From assembly GCA_013288705.1 (NCBI GenBank), contig JABDBI010000004.1:1-38716 (forward strand): a DNA stretch of 38,716 nucleotides, given 5' to 3'. The notes below the pieces were generated by a model that saw only the letters and a list, made by a program, of their open reading frames with translations, searched no databases and had not been told where the DNA came from. The DNA comes from Methanobacteriota archaeon. Lineage in GTDB: Bacteria; Myxococcota; UBA727; JABDBI01. Numbering within the stretch: the stretch's first letter is position 1; the number at the start of each line of letters is the position of its first letter. The translations under genes were made by a program, and so were the position numbers. Below are positions 22,104 to 31,115 of the stretch, in pieces.

Positions 22104-22508
22104 TTAGAAACGCGAGTATAAAATGCAACTACCACCGTCGTAATCTCTTGAAACGTGCGTGACTCTTAAACCATCTTTTTTATTCTGAACAAGATACATA
22201 TATTTTAGAGCGCTATCCACGACAATCTGGATATAGCAATCTTGCCCGTTGCTTGTTGTGCTTGGAGCGGCTTGAATGTCGCTCCCCAAGTGGCGCTGTA
22301 CGGTGGGCAATATGTTGCTGTTAATTGAACAACTATGATTCTCAAAACTAACATTTTCTGTAATTGCCTGCAGCAATTCGGGAGCGGTGGTAAATGAGAC
22401 ATTGCCTTGGCAGAAATCTCCCGCATCGTAGCGGCGTTGCGAATGTCCATTAAAATGATTAAAAAAAACAACGATAAAAACAGAACACAGCATCGAGGAT
22501 TTAAACAT
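22104..22508 (-). CDS. Small exported Cys-containing protein of unknown function
   Basis: The first 22 residues (MFKSSMLCSVFIVVFFNHFN) form a signal peptide. The mature part has four cysteines (GDFCQGNVSF, ENHSCSINSN, NGQDCYIQIVV, GGSCILYSRF), suggesting two disulfide bonds. The C-terminal half has strands such as QIVVDSALKYMYLVQNKKDG and reads like a compact beta domain. No family is recognised. AGAG lies nine bases before the ATG. The next gene (22090 leftwards) starts 13 bases after this stop, so the two exported proteins are probably made together and may act together. Confidence 0.65.
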   Translation of the reverse strand: MFKSSMLCSVFIVVFFNHFNGHSQRRYDAGDFCQGNVSFTTAPELLQAITENVSFENHSCSINSNILPTVQRHLGSDIQAAPSTTSNGQDCYIQIVVDSALKYMYLVQNKKDGLRVTHVSRDYDGGSCILYSRF

Positions 22509-22654
22509 AGATGATCTCTATTTGCGTTGATTGCATTGGTCAATGGCTTGCTGAAAAAAATGGATCGGACGTAGCAGCATTAACAAGTTGCTGTTGGCAT
22601 TACAGTGAGGAGGCGCTTGGTTAAATTTATGAGATTGTGTATCTTAATGTATCT

Positions 22655-24943
22655 ATGGATAACTCTCATCCACTTGTGCGATCGTGCCGCTTCTTTTCAC
22701 GGCTAGCGAGTCTCATCGTTTTTTTGATCGGTTGTCTTGTGTTGGCCGGCTGGCTTTTCGATATCGCTATTTTGAAAAGCATCTTGCCTGGGTGGGTTTC
22801 GATGCGGGTGAATACGGCCCTCGCATTTGTTTTTTGCGGCTTGGGTCTTTGGTTCTTTAACGCAGAGATGGAACAAGCAAATCTCCTCGCAAGGCGTTTG
22901 GTGCAAGCGTTTGCTTTCGCAGTGGTGATGATTGGCCTTGTGAGTCTAGGCAAGATGGACCCGGTAAGCGCACTCAATTTTATCTTGGTCGGTGCTGCCC
23001 TGCTCATATTGGGTGCCCGTCTCAATCTTGGCTTTGCCCAAGGACTTGTGCTCGTGGTGATTTTTCTCGCGCTTTTGGCGTTTGTCGATTACCTCTGCGA
23101 AGTTTCGTCTTTATACGGCTTTGCTGTTTTCACGAAAATGGCACCTCACACCGCGATTGTGTTCCTCATCCTCGGTGTTGGCGCGCTTTCCGCCCTTCCT
23201 GAGCAAGGGCTTTTCGGGATTCTGACGAGCGAAACCGTCGGGGGGGTGACGGCGCGCCGTCTACTGCCTGCGGCCATCGGTTCGCCGATTGTCCTCGCTT
23301 TGCTGAGCATCGGAGGGCAAGGCGTCGGGTTCTACGCGATGAACTTCGGTGTGGCGCTGCATGTGGTATCAAGCATCTTTATTTTCGCGTCCGTAGTTCT
23401 TTGGAACGCCGCCTGGCTTGCGCAGATGGATACGCAGCGTCGGCGCGCGGAAGAGCTTTTATTGGCCAGCGAGAAACACACACAATCAATTCTCGAAACC
23501 GCTGATGATGCTTTTGTCTCCATGGATAGCGGAGGCTTGGTGAGAGTCTGGAACCGTCAGGCTGCGACAATATTTGGCTGGTCTGCCGAAGAAGTGTTTG
23601 GACGATCTCTGGCGGAGCTCATCATTCCCCCACTACACAGAACATCTTTTAGGCAGAGTCTGAAACAGTTTCTGGAAACCGGCGGGGAAGACCATGTTCT
23701 GAACAAGCAGACCGAAATCACAGCGGTGCACCGCGATGGCCATGCGTTTCCGGTGGAGTTGACCACATGGGCGCTTCACACGGGGCAAACGTTTAATTTC
23801 AATTCTTTTATTCGTGACATTACTGAGCGTAAACGAACTGAGAAAGCGCTGCGTGAATCGGAACAACGTTATCGCAGTTTGTTCGATTCAATTGATGAAG
23901 GATTTTGCATCATCGAAATGATTTTTGACAAACACGAAAAGCCGGTTGACTACCGTTTTTTGCAGGTCAACCCGTCGTTCGAGAAACAAACAGGACTCAA
24001 AGACGCGCAGGGTAAGAGAATGCGTGACCTTGCCCCGCAACATGAAAGCCATTGGTTCGAAATTTACGGCAAAATTGCTTTGACAGGCCAACCTGCTCGC
24101 TTTGAAAATCCTGCTAAACAGTTGCGCCGGTGGTATGATGTTTATGCTTTCCGTTATGGAGAGCCAGAAAACCGGCAAGTTGGTGTACTCTTCAACGATA
24201 TCACGGAGCGTAAGAGGGTGGAGGACGAGTTGAAGCAAAAGACGCTTGAGCTTGAGCGCTCCAATGGGGAGCTCGAAGAATTTGCTTACGCTGTCTCCCA
24301 CGACTTGAAAGCGCCCTTGCGTGGTATTTCCCATCTCAGTGAATGGCTTGTGCAGGACTATGGTGATAAATTGGACGAGGAAGGGAAAAAACAGCTGGGA
24401 ATGCTCCACAATCGGGCATGCTATATGCAAACTTTGATTGGTGGGATTTTGGAATATTCACGCATTGGGCGTGTACGCGAGAACGTCATGGACATCGATT
24501 TGAATGATCTTATCGCGCAGGCATTAGACCTTCTCCAGCCATCGCCGGAGATTCATATTGAGGTTCCGGACAACCTCCCAATAATACACGCTGAAAAGGC
24601 CCGCATGCATCAGCTTTTCCAAAATCTTCTCGGGAATGCCATCAAATTTATGGACAAACCCAAGGGGCATATTCGAGTAGGCTGTGAGGACAATGGGGCC
24701 ATGTGGCGGTTTAGCGTCTCTGACAACGGTCCCGGAATTGAAGAAAAATATTTTGACAGGATTTTTCAGCTTTTTCAGACCCTGGGGACCCACGAGGAGG
24801 AGGGCAGTACAGGAGTCGGACTCGCTTTGGTTAAAAAAATCGTTGATTTATATGGTGGAAGTATTCAGGTGCAATCAGAAATAGGTAAGGGGAGCACATT
24901 CTTTTTTACACTTCCCAAGAGCAAGGCAAACGAGGAGGGGTGA
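22655..24943 (+). CDS. Membrane histidine kinase with two PAS domains (phytochrome-like HisKA)
   Basis: Seven or eight hydrophobic helices fill the first 255 residues, as in MASE-type sensor modules. Two PAS domains follow: SILETADDAFVSMDSGGLVR with FNSFIRDITERKR at its end, and SLFDSIDEGFCIIEMIFDKH with GVLFNDITERKR. The HisKA region EEFAYAVSHDLKAPLRGISH carries the phosphoacceptor His. The ATPase has LLGNAIKFMDKP, SDNGPGIEEKYFDRIF and GVGLALVKKIVDLYGG. This HisKA type typically pairs with Rcp1-like single-domain response regulators, and one follows immediately with overlapping stop and start. The start is uncertain: ATG 22655 or GTG 22637, neither with a good ribosome site. Confidence 0.92.
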   Translation: MDNSHPLVRSCRFFSRLASLIVFLIGCLVLAGWLFDIAILKSILPGWVSMRVNTALAFVFCGLGLWFFNAEMEQANLLARRLVQAFAFAVVMIGLVSLGKMDPVSALNFILVGAALLILGARLNLGFAQGLVLVVIFLALLAFVDYLCEVSSLYGFAVFTKMAPHTAIVFLILGVGALSALPEQGLFGILTSETVGGVTARRLLPAAIGSPIVLALLSIGGQGVGFYAMNFGVALHVVSSIFIFASVVLWNAAWLAQMDTQRRRAEELLLASEKHTQSILETADDAFVSMDSGGLVRVWNRQAATIFGWSAEEVFGRSLAELIIPPLHRTSFRQSLKQFLETGGEDHVLNKQTEITAVHRDGHAFPVELTTWALHTGQTFNFNSFIRDITERKRTEKALRESEQRYRSLFDSIDEGFCIIEMIFDKHEKPVDYRFLQVNPSFEKQTGLKDAQGKRMRDLAPQHESHWFEIYGKIALTGQPARFENPAKQLRRWYDVYAFRYGEPENRQVGVLFNDITERKRVEDELKQKTLELERSNGELEEFAYAVSHDLKAPLRGISHLSEWLVQDYGDKLDEEGKKQLGMLHNRACYMQTLIGGILEYSRIGRVRENVMDIDLNDLIAQALDLLQPSPEIHIEVPDNLPIIHAEKARMHQLFQNLLGNAIKFMDKPKGHIRVGCEDNGAMWRFSVSDNGPGIEEKYFDRIFQLFQTLGTHEEEGSTGVGLALVKKIVDLYGGSIQVQSEIGKGSTFFFTLPKSKANEEG

Positions 24944-25377
24944 TGAGAGATACCAGAGTTATTCTTTTGGCTGAAGACGATGTGATCGACCAGCAGACGA
25001 TTAAACGCGCTTTTAAAGAGCTGCGTATTGCAAATCAATTGGTTGTTACCAACAACGGTGAAGACGCCTTAAGCTACCTCCAAAACATGGCCAATCAGAG
25101 GCCATGCGTGATTCTTTTGGATCTTAAAATGCCGAAAATGAATGGACTCGAACTTCTTGGTGTGATGAAGGCAGATGAGAAGTTGAAAGTCATTCCAGTT
25201 ATTGTGTTTACCTCGTCGAATGAGGAGCGCGATAAAATAACAAGCTTTGGTTTAGGTGTGGCTGGGTATATCGTTAAGCCAGCTGACTATAAAAAATTCA
25301 TCGAGGCGATGAGAACCATTGATATTTATTGGACCCTGAGTGAGTTGCCGCCAGAATTACGGTCAGGGGAGGACTGA
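24943..25377 (+). CDS. Rcp1-like single-domain response regulator
   Basis: The protein is a lone receiver domain with the Rcp1-type extension. LLAEDDVIDQQTIKRAFKEL opens it, the phosphoacceptor Asp lies in VILLDLKMPKMNG, VFTSSNEERD gives the conserved Thr/Ser, and VKPADYKKF the Lys. The C-terminal IDIYWTLSELP is typical of Rcp1 relatives, where it helps dimerisation. It should accept phosphate from the kinase encoded just upstream and pass the signal on by protein contact, since it has no DNA-binding domain. Its ATG overlaps the kinase's TGA by one base and GAGGAGGGG precedes it. Confidence 0.92.
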   Translation: MRDTRVILLAEDDVIDQQTIKRAFKELRIANQLVVTNNGEDALSYLQNMANQRPCVILLDLKMPKMNGLELLGVMKADEKLKVIPVIVFTSSNEERDKITSFGLGVAGYIVKPADYKKFIEAMRTIDIYWTLSELPPELRSGED

Positions 25378-25382
25378 AATAT

Positions 25383-26483
25383 ATGGTTGATACGGAGATT
25401 CGAGTCCTGCTTTTGGAAGATGACCTTTTGGATGCCAAAGCCATCATCAGAGAACTAAATAAATGGCGGCGCATGGTGCCCATCTCTGTTAAACACGTGG
25501 ACCGGCTCTCTTCGGCGATTGCGTGTCTACAGCAAAATAAATTCGACGTTATTGTGACGGACCTCCATTTGCCGGATAGTCAGGGACTTGAGACGGTCAA
25601 ACGTTTACTCGGGCAGGAGTCAACGATCCCTGTGGTCGTGATGACCGGCAGCGAGCAAGAGGAAGAATCAGCTATCGAGGCGATCCGCCACGGTGCGCAG
25701 GATTACATGTTTAAAGACAAGTTGGATGGTGCGCTCCTGATGCGTGTGATTCGCTACGCGATCCAACGCAAGCGCGTGGAGAAAATGCAAGCGGCCTTGG
25801 AAATCAAGTCGGAGTTCATCTCGATGATCTCGCACGAACTTCGCACGCCGTTAACCGTCATTAAAGAGGGAGTCGGGATCGTCCATGATGGCACTGCTGG
25901 CGTTCTCAATGCAGAGCAGAAGAAATATCTTGATTTGGCTCAAAAAAACATCGATCGCTTGGCGCGTCTGATCAACGATGTCCTCGAATATCAGAAGCTC
26001 GACTCCAAAGAGCTGGAAATTCGAATGGCAAAGAACGACATCAATCAGCTTCTTAGTGAGATTAAAGAGACCTTCGGGATCATGGTAAAAGAGAGGGGCC
26101 TCGAGCTTTCACTCGATTTGGAAGAGGGTCTTTCTCGCATCTCCTTCGATCGGGATATGATCACGCAGGTCCTGACCAATTTGGTGGGCAATGCGATTAA
26201 GATGACGGAAAAAGGCAAGGTCACTCTTAAAACCAGGCGCCTTGAGAATGCTGTGCGTGTTTCCGTGGAAGACCAAGGATCTGGGATTAAGGAAGAAGAT
26301 TTTCCCAGATTGTTTAAGGCTTTTAGCCAGCTAAGCACCGGAAACCGAAGAAAGCCTGGTGGAACCGGATTGGGCCTGGTCATCTGTAAGCGGATCATCG
26401 AGATGCATAGGGGGGAAATTGGTGTGGAATCCGTCTATGGCAAGGGAACAACGTTTCATTTTACGATTCCGACCGAAGCATAA
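25383..26483 (+). CDS. Soluble hybrid kinase with N-terminal receiver (REC-HisKA-HATPase)
   Basis: An N-terminal receiver domain (LLLEDDLLDAKAIIRELNKW, phosphoacceptor in VIVTDLHLPDSQG, MFKDKL) is linked to a kinase core (ISMISHELRTPLTVIKEGVG with the phosphoacceptor His; LVGNAIKMTEKGK; EDQGSGIKEEDFPRLFKAFS; GGTGLGLVICKRIIEMHRG). No membrane segment is present. This receiver-first order suggests the kinase is controlled by phosphorylation of its own N-terminus, perhaps by the membrane kinase encoded two genes upstream. It begins five bases after the Rcp1-like gene ends, so it belongs to the same operon. Confidence 0.92.
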   Translation: MVDTEIRVLLLEDDLLDAKAIIRELNKWRRMVPISVKHVDRLSSAIACLQQNKFDVIVTDLHLPDSQGLETVKRLLGQESTIPVVVMTGSEQEEESAIEAIRHGAQDYMFKDKLDGALLMRVIRYAIQRKRVEKMQAALEIKSEFISMISHELRTPLTVIKEGVGIVHDGTAGVLNAEQKKYLDLAQKNIDRLARLINDVLEYQKLDSKELEIRMAKNDINQLLSEIKETFGIMVKERGLELSLDLEEGLSRISFDRDMITQVLTNLVGNAIKMTEKGKVTLKTRRLENAVRVSVEDQGSGIKEEDFPRLFKAFSQLSTGNRRKPGGTGLGLVICKRIIEMHRGEIGVESVYGKGTTFHFTIPTEA

Positions 26484-26500
26484 AATAAGGGAGAGTAAGT

Positions 26501-26866
26501 ATGCCTAAGAAAATACTGGTTGTGGATGATGAAAAAGACGTTGTATCTGTTTTGTTAGGAAGGCTTAAAGATCATGGTTATGACGCTGCTTCAGCTGGCG
26601 ACGGAGATCAGGCGTTAAAAATGGTCCAAGAAGACAAATTTGATCTGATCATTTTGGATATTATGATGCCAGTTATGGGCGGGACCGAGTTTGCAGGGAT
26701 TCTACAAAATGACCCAGAGACAAAGAACATCCCTTTAATATTTCTAACGGCTTTGGGGACGAAGAAAGATGACGTCGGATATACACTATCCGGATCTCAC
26801 TTCATATTCGCGAAACCATTCGATTTCACAGAGCTGCTGGGTAAGATAAACGAACTTCTCAGCTAG
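26501..26866 (+). CDS. Single-domain response regulator (CheY-like)
   Basis: At 121 residues the protein is only a receiver: ILVVDDEKDVVSVLLGRLKD, the phosphoacceptor Asp in LIILDIMMPVMGG, IFLTALG with Thr, and FAKPFDFTELL with Lys. It lies 17 bases after the REC-first kinase, with AGGGAGAG upstream, and is the last gene of the four-gene cluster. It is the probable output of the second kinase. With no effector domain it should act by binding a target protein. Confidence 0.92.
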   Translation: MPKKILVVDDEKDVVSVLLGRLKDHGYDAASAGDGDQALKMVQEDKFDLIILDIMMPVMGGTEFAGILQNDPETKNIPLIFLTALGTKKDDVGYTLSGSHFIFAKPFDFTELLGKINELLS

Positions 26867-26892
26867 AGAATAGCCCTGAAAAATTTCACATG

Positions 26893-28281
26893 TTATTTTA
26901 TCCTTGTAATCGCAAAGATATCCGCCGTGGTTTTGTAAGGCGAATTCCCATCTAGAAAAAGTGTAGCCACGTTGCCTTCCCATGAGCTAGACTGAAGCGT
27001 TGTCACTGGGAGATAACGAACGCGATAGGCATCGGCTTGAAGAGCAAGCAGTGCTTCAAAATAGTGCATTGTCTCGCCGCAAATATAGAGCGTCCCACCT
27101 ACCGCTAGGCCTGATAAAATCCTAAGCATAATTTGTCTTTGCTCATCTGCATTTGAGTGCTCAAAAGCGTAGTAGAGAGAGTGTGTTGCAAGGATGATAT
27201 GGGCGGAGCCTTCCGGGATATGTAAATCCACGAATGAAGAGCGAATGGTCCGAATAGATGCAGGGAGCTCGCTTGGGATGCGCTCTAACATCGCTGTGAG
27301 CATTCTCTGATAGGCAGTCATTGTGGGCCCGGGATTGCTGGCGAGGTTCATCGCGGACATCATCGTCACACTTTGTAACAAGCTCTGACCAAAAACAAGA
27401 TTCATGACTGCTCTGAGCTCTGGAGGTATTGCTCGTAAATATGCCAAATTTTGTTCGGCGATGTCTTCTGTTGAGAAATTGAGGGCATGATCGATTAGGC
27501 GTCTTGTGGTATGGTAATCATATCGACTCAAGCGAACAGCATCTTCAATATAAGGCGACCGGTCTACCAAAATAACTTGATCTGATGCGTCTAAGAAAAC
27601 AAATAACTCGTGGACTTGGGGCAGCGAAACGCCAAAATTGGGCAACAGGCTGAGACCAGTGCCAAGAACGTAAACGGTTCTATTTCGCCGCTGCTCAGGC
27701 GCCAATCTGGAATGCATTTCTGCAAGGTCACGCCAGAGCTGAGGATAGCGCGCGTTGCCAGTAATCAGGTGCGGCACATGGCGTCTTTGCAGGCCTGCCT
27801 CAATGGCCAGATCCGGGGTTGGGTGCGGTGCTGGGTCACCAAGCTCGCGAAGGACGTGGGTGTGGAATCGCATCCGATTTAATTCCGGCATGGCAATCCG
27901 GTTTGCCGCGTGCAGCAACATGCTATCCGCCATAGCGTTGTTGACTGGATCAAAAACAACGGCTCTTGCTTCTGCATCGAGATGTGGTTGTACCACACTT
28001 CGAATTGAGGAGAGCACTTGCCAAATAGTCTGAAAGAAGTCGCTGACATAACGCTGCACAGCAGCCATTCTTGATGCCTGTAGCATTGGTCTAGCTGGTA
28101 CGACTCTTCCAAGCCGCCTTTCAGCCTCGCGTGCAAGCTCTCTGTTCACATCCGATGCAGACATGGCGACGAGTTCTTGTCCATCGACATGTGCTGTTAC
28201 AGCAAAAGAAGATTGAGCAAATAGAAGGGCTGCTAAGAGAGGAAGAAGACTGTATGCATGTCTAGCAATTGATAAATTCAT
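26893..28281 (-). CDS. Exported protein with a methyltransferase-like Rossmann fold
   Basis: From ATG 28281 (TAGGG nine bases upstream), residues 1-27 (MNLSIARHAYSLLPLLAALL then FAQSSFA) are a clear signal peptide. Around residue 203, TVYVLGTGLSLLPNFG looks like SAM-binding motif I. VILVDRSPYIEDAVRL (236-251) matches the acidic end of strand two. AHIILATHSLYYAF (360-373) and MLRILSGLAVGGTLYICGE (385-403) match the later methyltransferase strands. SAM is a cytosolic cofactor, so an exported methyltransferase would be useful only if delivered into another cell. It may also be a non-catalytic relative. The gene lies 56 bases downstream of the ABC exporter gene on the same strand. Confidence 0.65.
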   Translation of the reverse strand: MNLSIARHAYSLLPLLAALLFAQSSFAVTAHVDGQELVAMSASDVNRELAREAERRLGRVVPARPMLQASRMAAVQRYVSDFFQTIWQVLSSIRSVVQPHLDAEARAVVFDPVNNAMADSMLLHAANRIAMPELNRMRFHTHVLRELGDPAPHPTPDLAIEAGLQRRHVPHLITGNARYPQLWRDLAEMHSRLAPEQRRNRTVYVLGTGLSLLPNFGVSLPQVHELFVFLDASDQVILVDRSPYIEDAVRLSRYDYHTTRRLIDHALNFSTEDIAEQNLAYLRAIPPELRAVMNLVFGQSLLQSVTMMSAMNLASNPGPTMTAYQRMLTAMLERIPSELPASIRTIRSSFVDLHIPEGSAHIILATHSLYYAFEHSNADEQRQIMLRILSGLAVGGTLYICGETMHYFEALLALQADAYRVRYLPVTTLQSSSWEGNVATLFLDGNSPYKTTADIFAITRIK

Positions 28282-28303
28282 AATTATTTCCCTATTGCTG
28301 CAG

Positions 28304-28332
28304 GGTCTAATGGGGGTAAATAATTTTGTCAA
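28304..28332 (-). promoter_or_regulatory. Possible promoter of the methyltransferase-like gene
   Basis: On the minus strand TTGACA (28332-28327) and TAGACC (28309-28304) are 17 bp apart, about 23 bases before the ATG at 28281. The -35 is consensus and the -10 is fair. It would let the gene be expressed apart from the ABC exporter gene upstream. Confidence 0.4.
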
Positions 28333-28337
28333 TCCCT

Positions 28338-30110
28338 TTATGCCGTTTCGATAAATTGCATCCACATCTTGCGAAACACTTCATTTTTCCCAAGCAATTC
28401 CTCAAACGTACCCTGATCCACGATGCGACCATTCTTAAACATCACGATGCGATCAAAGAATTTAAGAAGATTCATCTTATGAATAGATGCAATTATGGTT
28501 TTGTTACTGAACGCATTAAATATGCGTTGATAAATCTCTGTTTCATTCTCAGAATCCACCGAACTAGTCGATTCATCGAGCAGAATAACATCTTTTTCTG
28601 TCGAGAAAAGAATAGCTCTAGCAAGTGCTAATCGTTGTTTTTGCCCTCCAGAGAGATTCACTCCTTTCTCGTTGATCACGGACTCCAAGCCTTTAGGCAG
28701 CTCTGCGACGACTTGATCGAACGCCGCAATGTGCGCTGCTTGCATCAAAGATGCATCATCATAATCAATGCCAAGTGTCATGTTTTCGCGAATTGTTGAC
28801 GAGAACAACTCCGGTTCTTGGGGGACGAGCATTGTCTTTAAGTCAATGTCGGCAAAGTTCGTTGCAATTGGTGTACCGTCGTCAACTTGAAGAGCGGCTT
28901 TCGCATTTGGATACATGCCATGAAGCACCTTCAGAAAGGTTGTCTTACCAGAGCCAGATTCGCCAATCACGGCGATACGTTCACCTTGGTTCAGAGTGAG
29001 CCAAACATTGTCTAAATGGAGCCTCTCTTTGCCTGCATTGTACGTAAAGTTTAGGTCCCGGAGTTCGAGATGGCGCCATCCGGTCACGCGCTGTGTCTTC
29101 TGTATGCGGGCAGAAAAAGCAGATTCAAGCGTTGATGCGTTTTGAACGCGATTCTTATAGAGCATGATTTGCTCGTAGAAACTGCCGAAGGTAAACCATG
29201 CAAAAGCTAAATCAGCGAGATATAAGTACAGCGTGGTGACGGTTCCCGCATCAATGGTTCCGCCATACGCAATGGAAAAATACAAAAAGACCATTAAGGG
29301 AACAACTTTGATCATCTCAAAGCACATATTGCCTACAAACCATTTCCATTCGTTGATTTGGGCGTTGGCGCGATAGATTTTTTGAGAGTCTTTAAATCGC
29401 TTGATTACACCTTCAAGTACGGGCTTTTCAATGTCGAGAATTTTGACCGTGGTCACGTTAGACAAAGCATCAAAAACGGCTGCTGATGCCTTGTTCGCAA
29501 ATTCGTTTAGCGCGCGATATTGGGGCAATAATCGCTTGTCGAACTGAAACAAGATAATAAACGAAAAAATGACGAGCGCGAAAACTGCTAAGCCAAGCCA
29601 GAACGAGAACCACATGAGCACGCAGGTCGTGCCCAGTACTCTCACCAAGACCTGAATGACCTGAAAGACATTTTGGCTGTACTGACCTAAGCCCTCAGTT
29701 GCCTTATTGACCTTGTCGATGGTGTCGCCGGAATCGTGTTCGCCGTGCCAGGAAAGGCCAAGGTCGAGCACACCATCGACGAGATATCTGCGATATTTGA
29801 TCTCAGCCCAGAAGGCGACGACGCGTTCAATTACACGCGACGGCCCGTGCAGCAGCCAAAACAGAAGAATCTGGAGGGGGAAAAGAACAAGCAAAAAGCT
29901 TATCTGGGGCAAACTCGTGCGGTTGATGCCATATTTTCCAATCGTCGTCACAACGAGCCCGAAAATCAGCGGCTGTAGGAGAAAGCTTAAGTGGGCAACG
30001 ATGGATAGCGCCACATATAAAACGATGTGACGGCGATGATCAGAAAATCGCCATAGTTTTTGCGTGAGGAATATGGTTGGTTCTTGGGACAACGATTGCA
30101 TGAATGTCAT
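28338..30110 (-). CDS. ABC exporter, fused permease and ATPase
   Basis: The N-terminal 320 residues form an ABC transporter membrane domain with about six helices (IVLYVALSIVAHLSFLLQPL, ISFLLVLFPLQILLFWLLHG, VIKVL-type coupling regions). The ATPase has Walker A GESGSGKTT, the signature LSGGQKQRLALARAIL, Walker B VILLDESTSSVD and the switch His in IIASIHKMN. The 590-residue length is that of a half-transporter that works as a dimer. There is no N-terminal C39 peptidase, so it cannot itself process double-glycine leaders. The substrate is unknown: lipid, peptide or drug are all possible. GAGAGAG lies before the ATG. Confidence 0.92.
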   Translation of the reverse strand: MTFMQSLSQEPTIFLTQKLWRFSDHRRHIVLYVALSIVAHLSFLLQPLIFGLVVTTIGKYGINRTSLPQISFLLVLFPLQILLFWLLHGPSRVIERVVAFWAEIKYRRYLVDGVLDLGLSWHGEHDSGDTIDKVNKATEGLGQYSQNVFQVIQVLVRVLGTTCVLMWFSFWLGLAVFALVIFSFIILFQFDKRLLPQYRALNEFANKASAAVFDALSNVTTVKILDIEKPVLEGVIKRFKDSQKIYRANAQINEWKWFVGNMCFEMIKVVPLMVFLYFSIAYGGTIDAGTVTTLYLYLADLAFAWFTFGSFYEQIMLYKNRVQNASTLESAFSARIQKTQRVTGWRHLELRDLNFTYNAGKERLHLDNVWLTLNQGERIAVIGESGSGKTTFLKVLHGMYPNAKAALQVDDGTPIATNFADIDLKTMLVPQEPELFSSTIRENMTLGIDYDDASLMQAAHIAAFDQVVAELPKGLESVINEKGVNLSGGQKQRLALARAILFSTEKDVILLDESTSSVDSENETEIYQRIFNAFSNKTIIASIHKMNLLKFFDRIVMFKNGRIVDQGTFEELLGKNEVFRKMWMQFIETA

Positions 30111-30196
30111 AAAGTCTCTCTCTTGGAAGGCTTGCGAAGCTGATTGGCCTAATTTCTGGGTATTATAGAGAGAGCTTCATGATACGTGTTACCTTT

Positions 30197-30271
30197 TGGA
30201 GCGGGAAACGGGACTTGAACCCGCGACCCCAAGCTTGGGAAGCTTGTGCTCTACCACTGAGCTATTCCCGC
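30197..30271 (-). tRNA. tRNA-Gly (anticodon CCC), CCA encoded
   Basis: On the minus strand the cloverleaf is complete. The 7-bp acceptor stem is GCGGGAA/TTCCCGC. The D arm is GCTC-AGTGGTA-GAGC. The anticodon stem CAAGC/GCTTG has loop TTCCCAA, giving anticodon CCC (reads GGG). The T arm has GCGGG-TTCAAGT-CCCGT. The discriminator is U and the 3' CCA is encoded (30199-30197). Lies between the divergent ABC exporter and hydrolase genes. Confidence 0.95.
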
Positions 30272-30350
30272 ATCCACCCTAAACCTAAATACAAGGACTC
30301 AGCCTGTCAAGCCTCTTGTCGATGGGACATTATCATCCTATACGAGCGCG

Positions 30351-31115
30351 ATGATTGGATACAAAACTTTCGGCACCGGTCCCGAGCATGTGCTGGTCAT
30401 GCACGACTGGTTTTGCGATTGCACCAGCTATAGCCCTGTGTTGCCCTATCTCGATGGCAAAGCGTTTACCTACGTGTTTGCTGACCTTAGGGGTTATGGG
30501 AAATCGAAGACCATTTCAGGAGAATTCACAGTTGGAGAGGCGTCTCGGGATGTGCTGCAACTTTGCGATTCACTTAAATGGGATCGTTTTCATGTCGTCG
30601 GACACTCCATGAGCGCCATGGTGGCTCAGTATGTGGCGATGAAAGCCACTGATCGTGTGAAGAGCGTCATTTGCATTACCCCAGTACCTGCTTGCGGATC
30701 GCCTGCGCCAGCCAATATGATGAGTTTTCTCGAAGACGCCGCGCGTTCCAACGACAGTGGAGCTCGGCAGGTCGTTGGCTTTATGACCGGTGGGCGACAA
30801 GGCGAGGGTTTCGTCAACTTCAAAGTCCAAAAATGGCGCGACTGCTCTACGCCCGAAGCACGTGTAGCTTATTTGCACATGTTCGCCGAAACTGATTTCT
30901 CTGACCAGGTGCAGGGGCTCCAAGTGCCATTTTTTGTCGTCGTCGGAGCGCATGATGCCGAAGGGCACAGCGAAGCCGTGATGAACAAGACGTTCATGCA
31001 ATGGTACCCGCATTGCACGGTCGAAGTGCTGCAAAACACCGGGCATTATCCCATGCAAGAGACGCCCGTTTATCTCGCGACTGTTCTAGAGAAATTCTTA
31101 GGAGAGCAAAAATGA
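30351..31115 (+). CDS. Alpha/beta-hydrolase, atypical oxyanion and nucleophile elbow
   Basis: The fold is clear from VLVMHDWFCD, FADLRGYGKS, the nucleophile Ser86 in VVGHSMSAM, the acid Asp202 in VVVGAHDAEGH and the base His232 in QNTGHYPMQ. The elbow reads G-H-S-M-S, with Ser in place of the usual final Gly, and the oxyanion strand reads HD rather than HG. The same MHDW/GHSMS pattern occurs in some strigolactone-receptor-like (RsbQ/D14-type) hydrolases. The ATG has only a weak GAG upstream. The stop overlaps the amidase start by four bases (ATGA), showing tight coupling. Confidence 0.88.
   Translation: MIGYKTFGTGPEHVLVMHDWFCDCTSYSPVLPYLDGKAFTYVFADLRGYGKSKTISGEFTVGEASRDVLQLCDSLKWDRFHVVGHSMSAMVAQYVAMKATDRVKSVICITPVPACGSPAPANMMSFLEDAARSNDSGARQVVGFMTGGRQGEGFVNFKVQKWRDCSTPEARVAYLHMFAETDFSDQVQGLQVPFFVVVGAHDAEGHSEAVMNKTFMQWYPHCTVEVLQNTGHYPMQETPVYLATVLEKFLGEQK

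Noticed and set aside
28338..30110. The ABC exporter as processing exporter for the double-glycine leader protein
   Set aside because: It has no N-terminal C39 peptidase domain and lies about 9 kb away in the opposite orientation, so a link is not supported.
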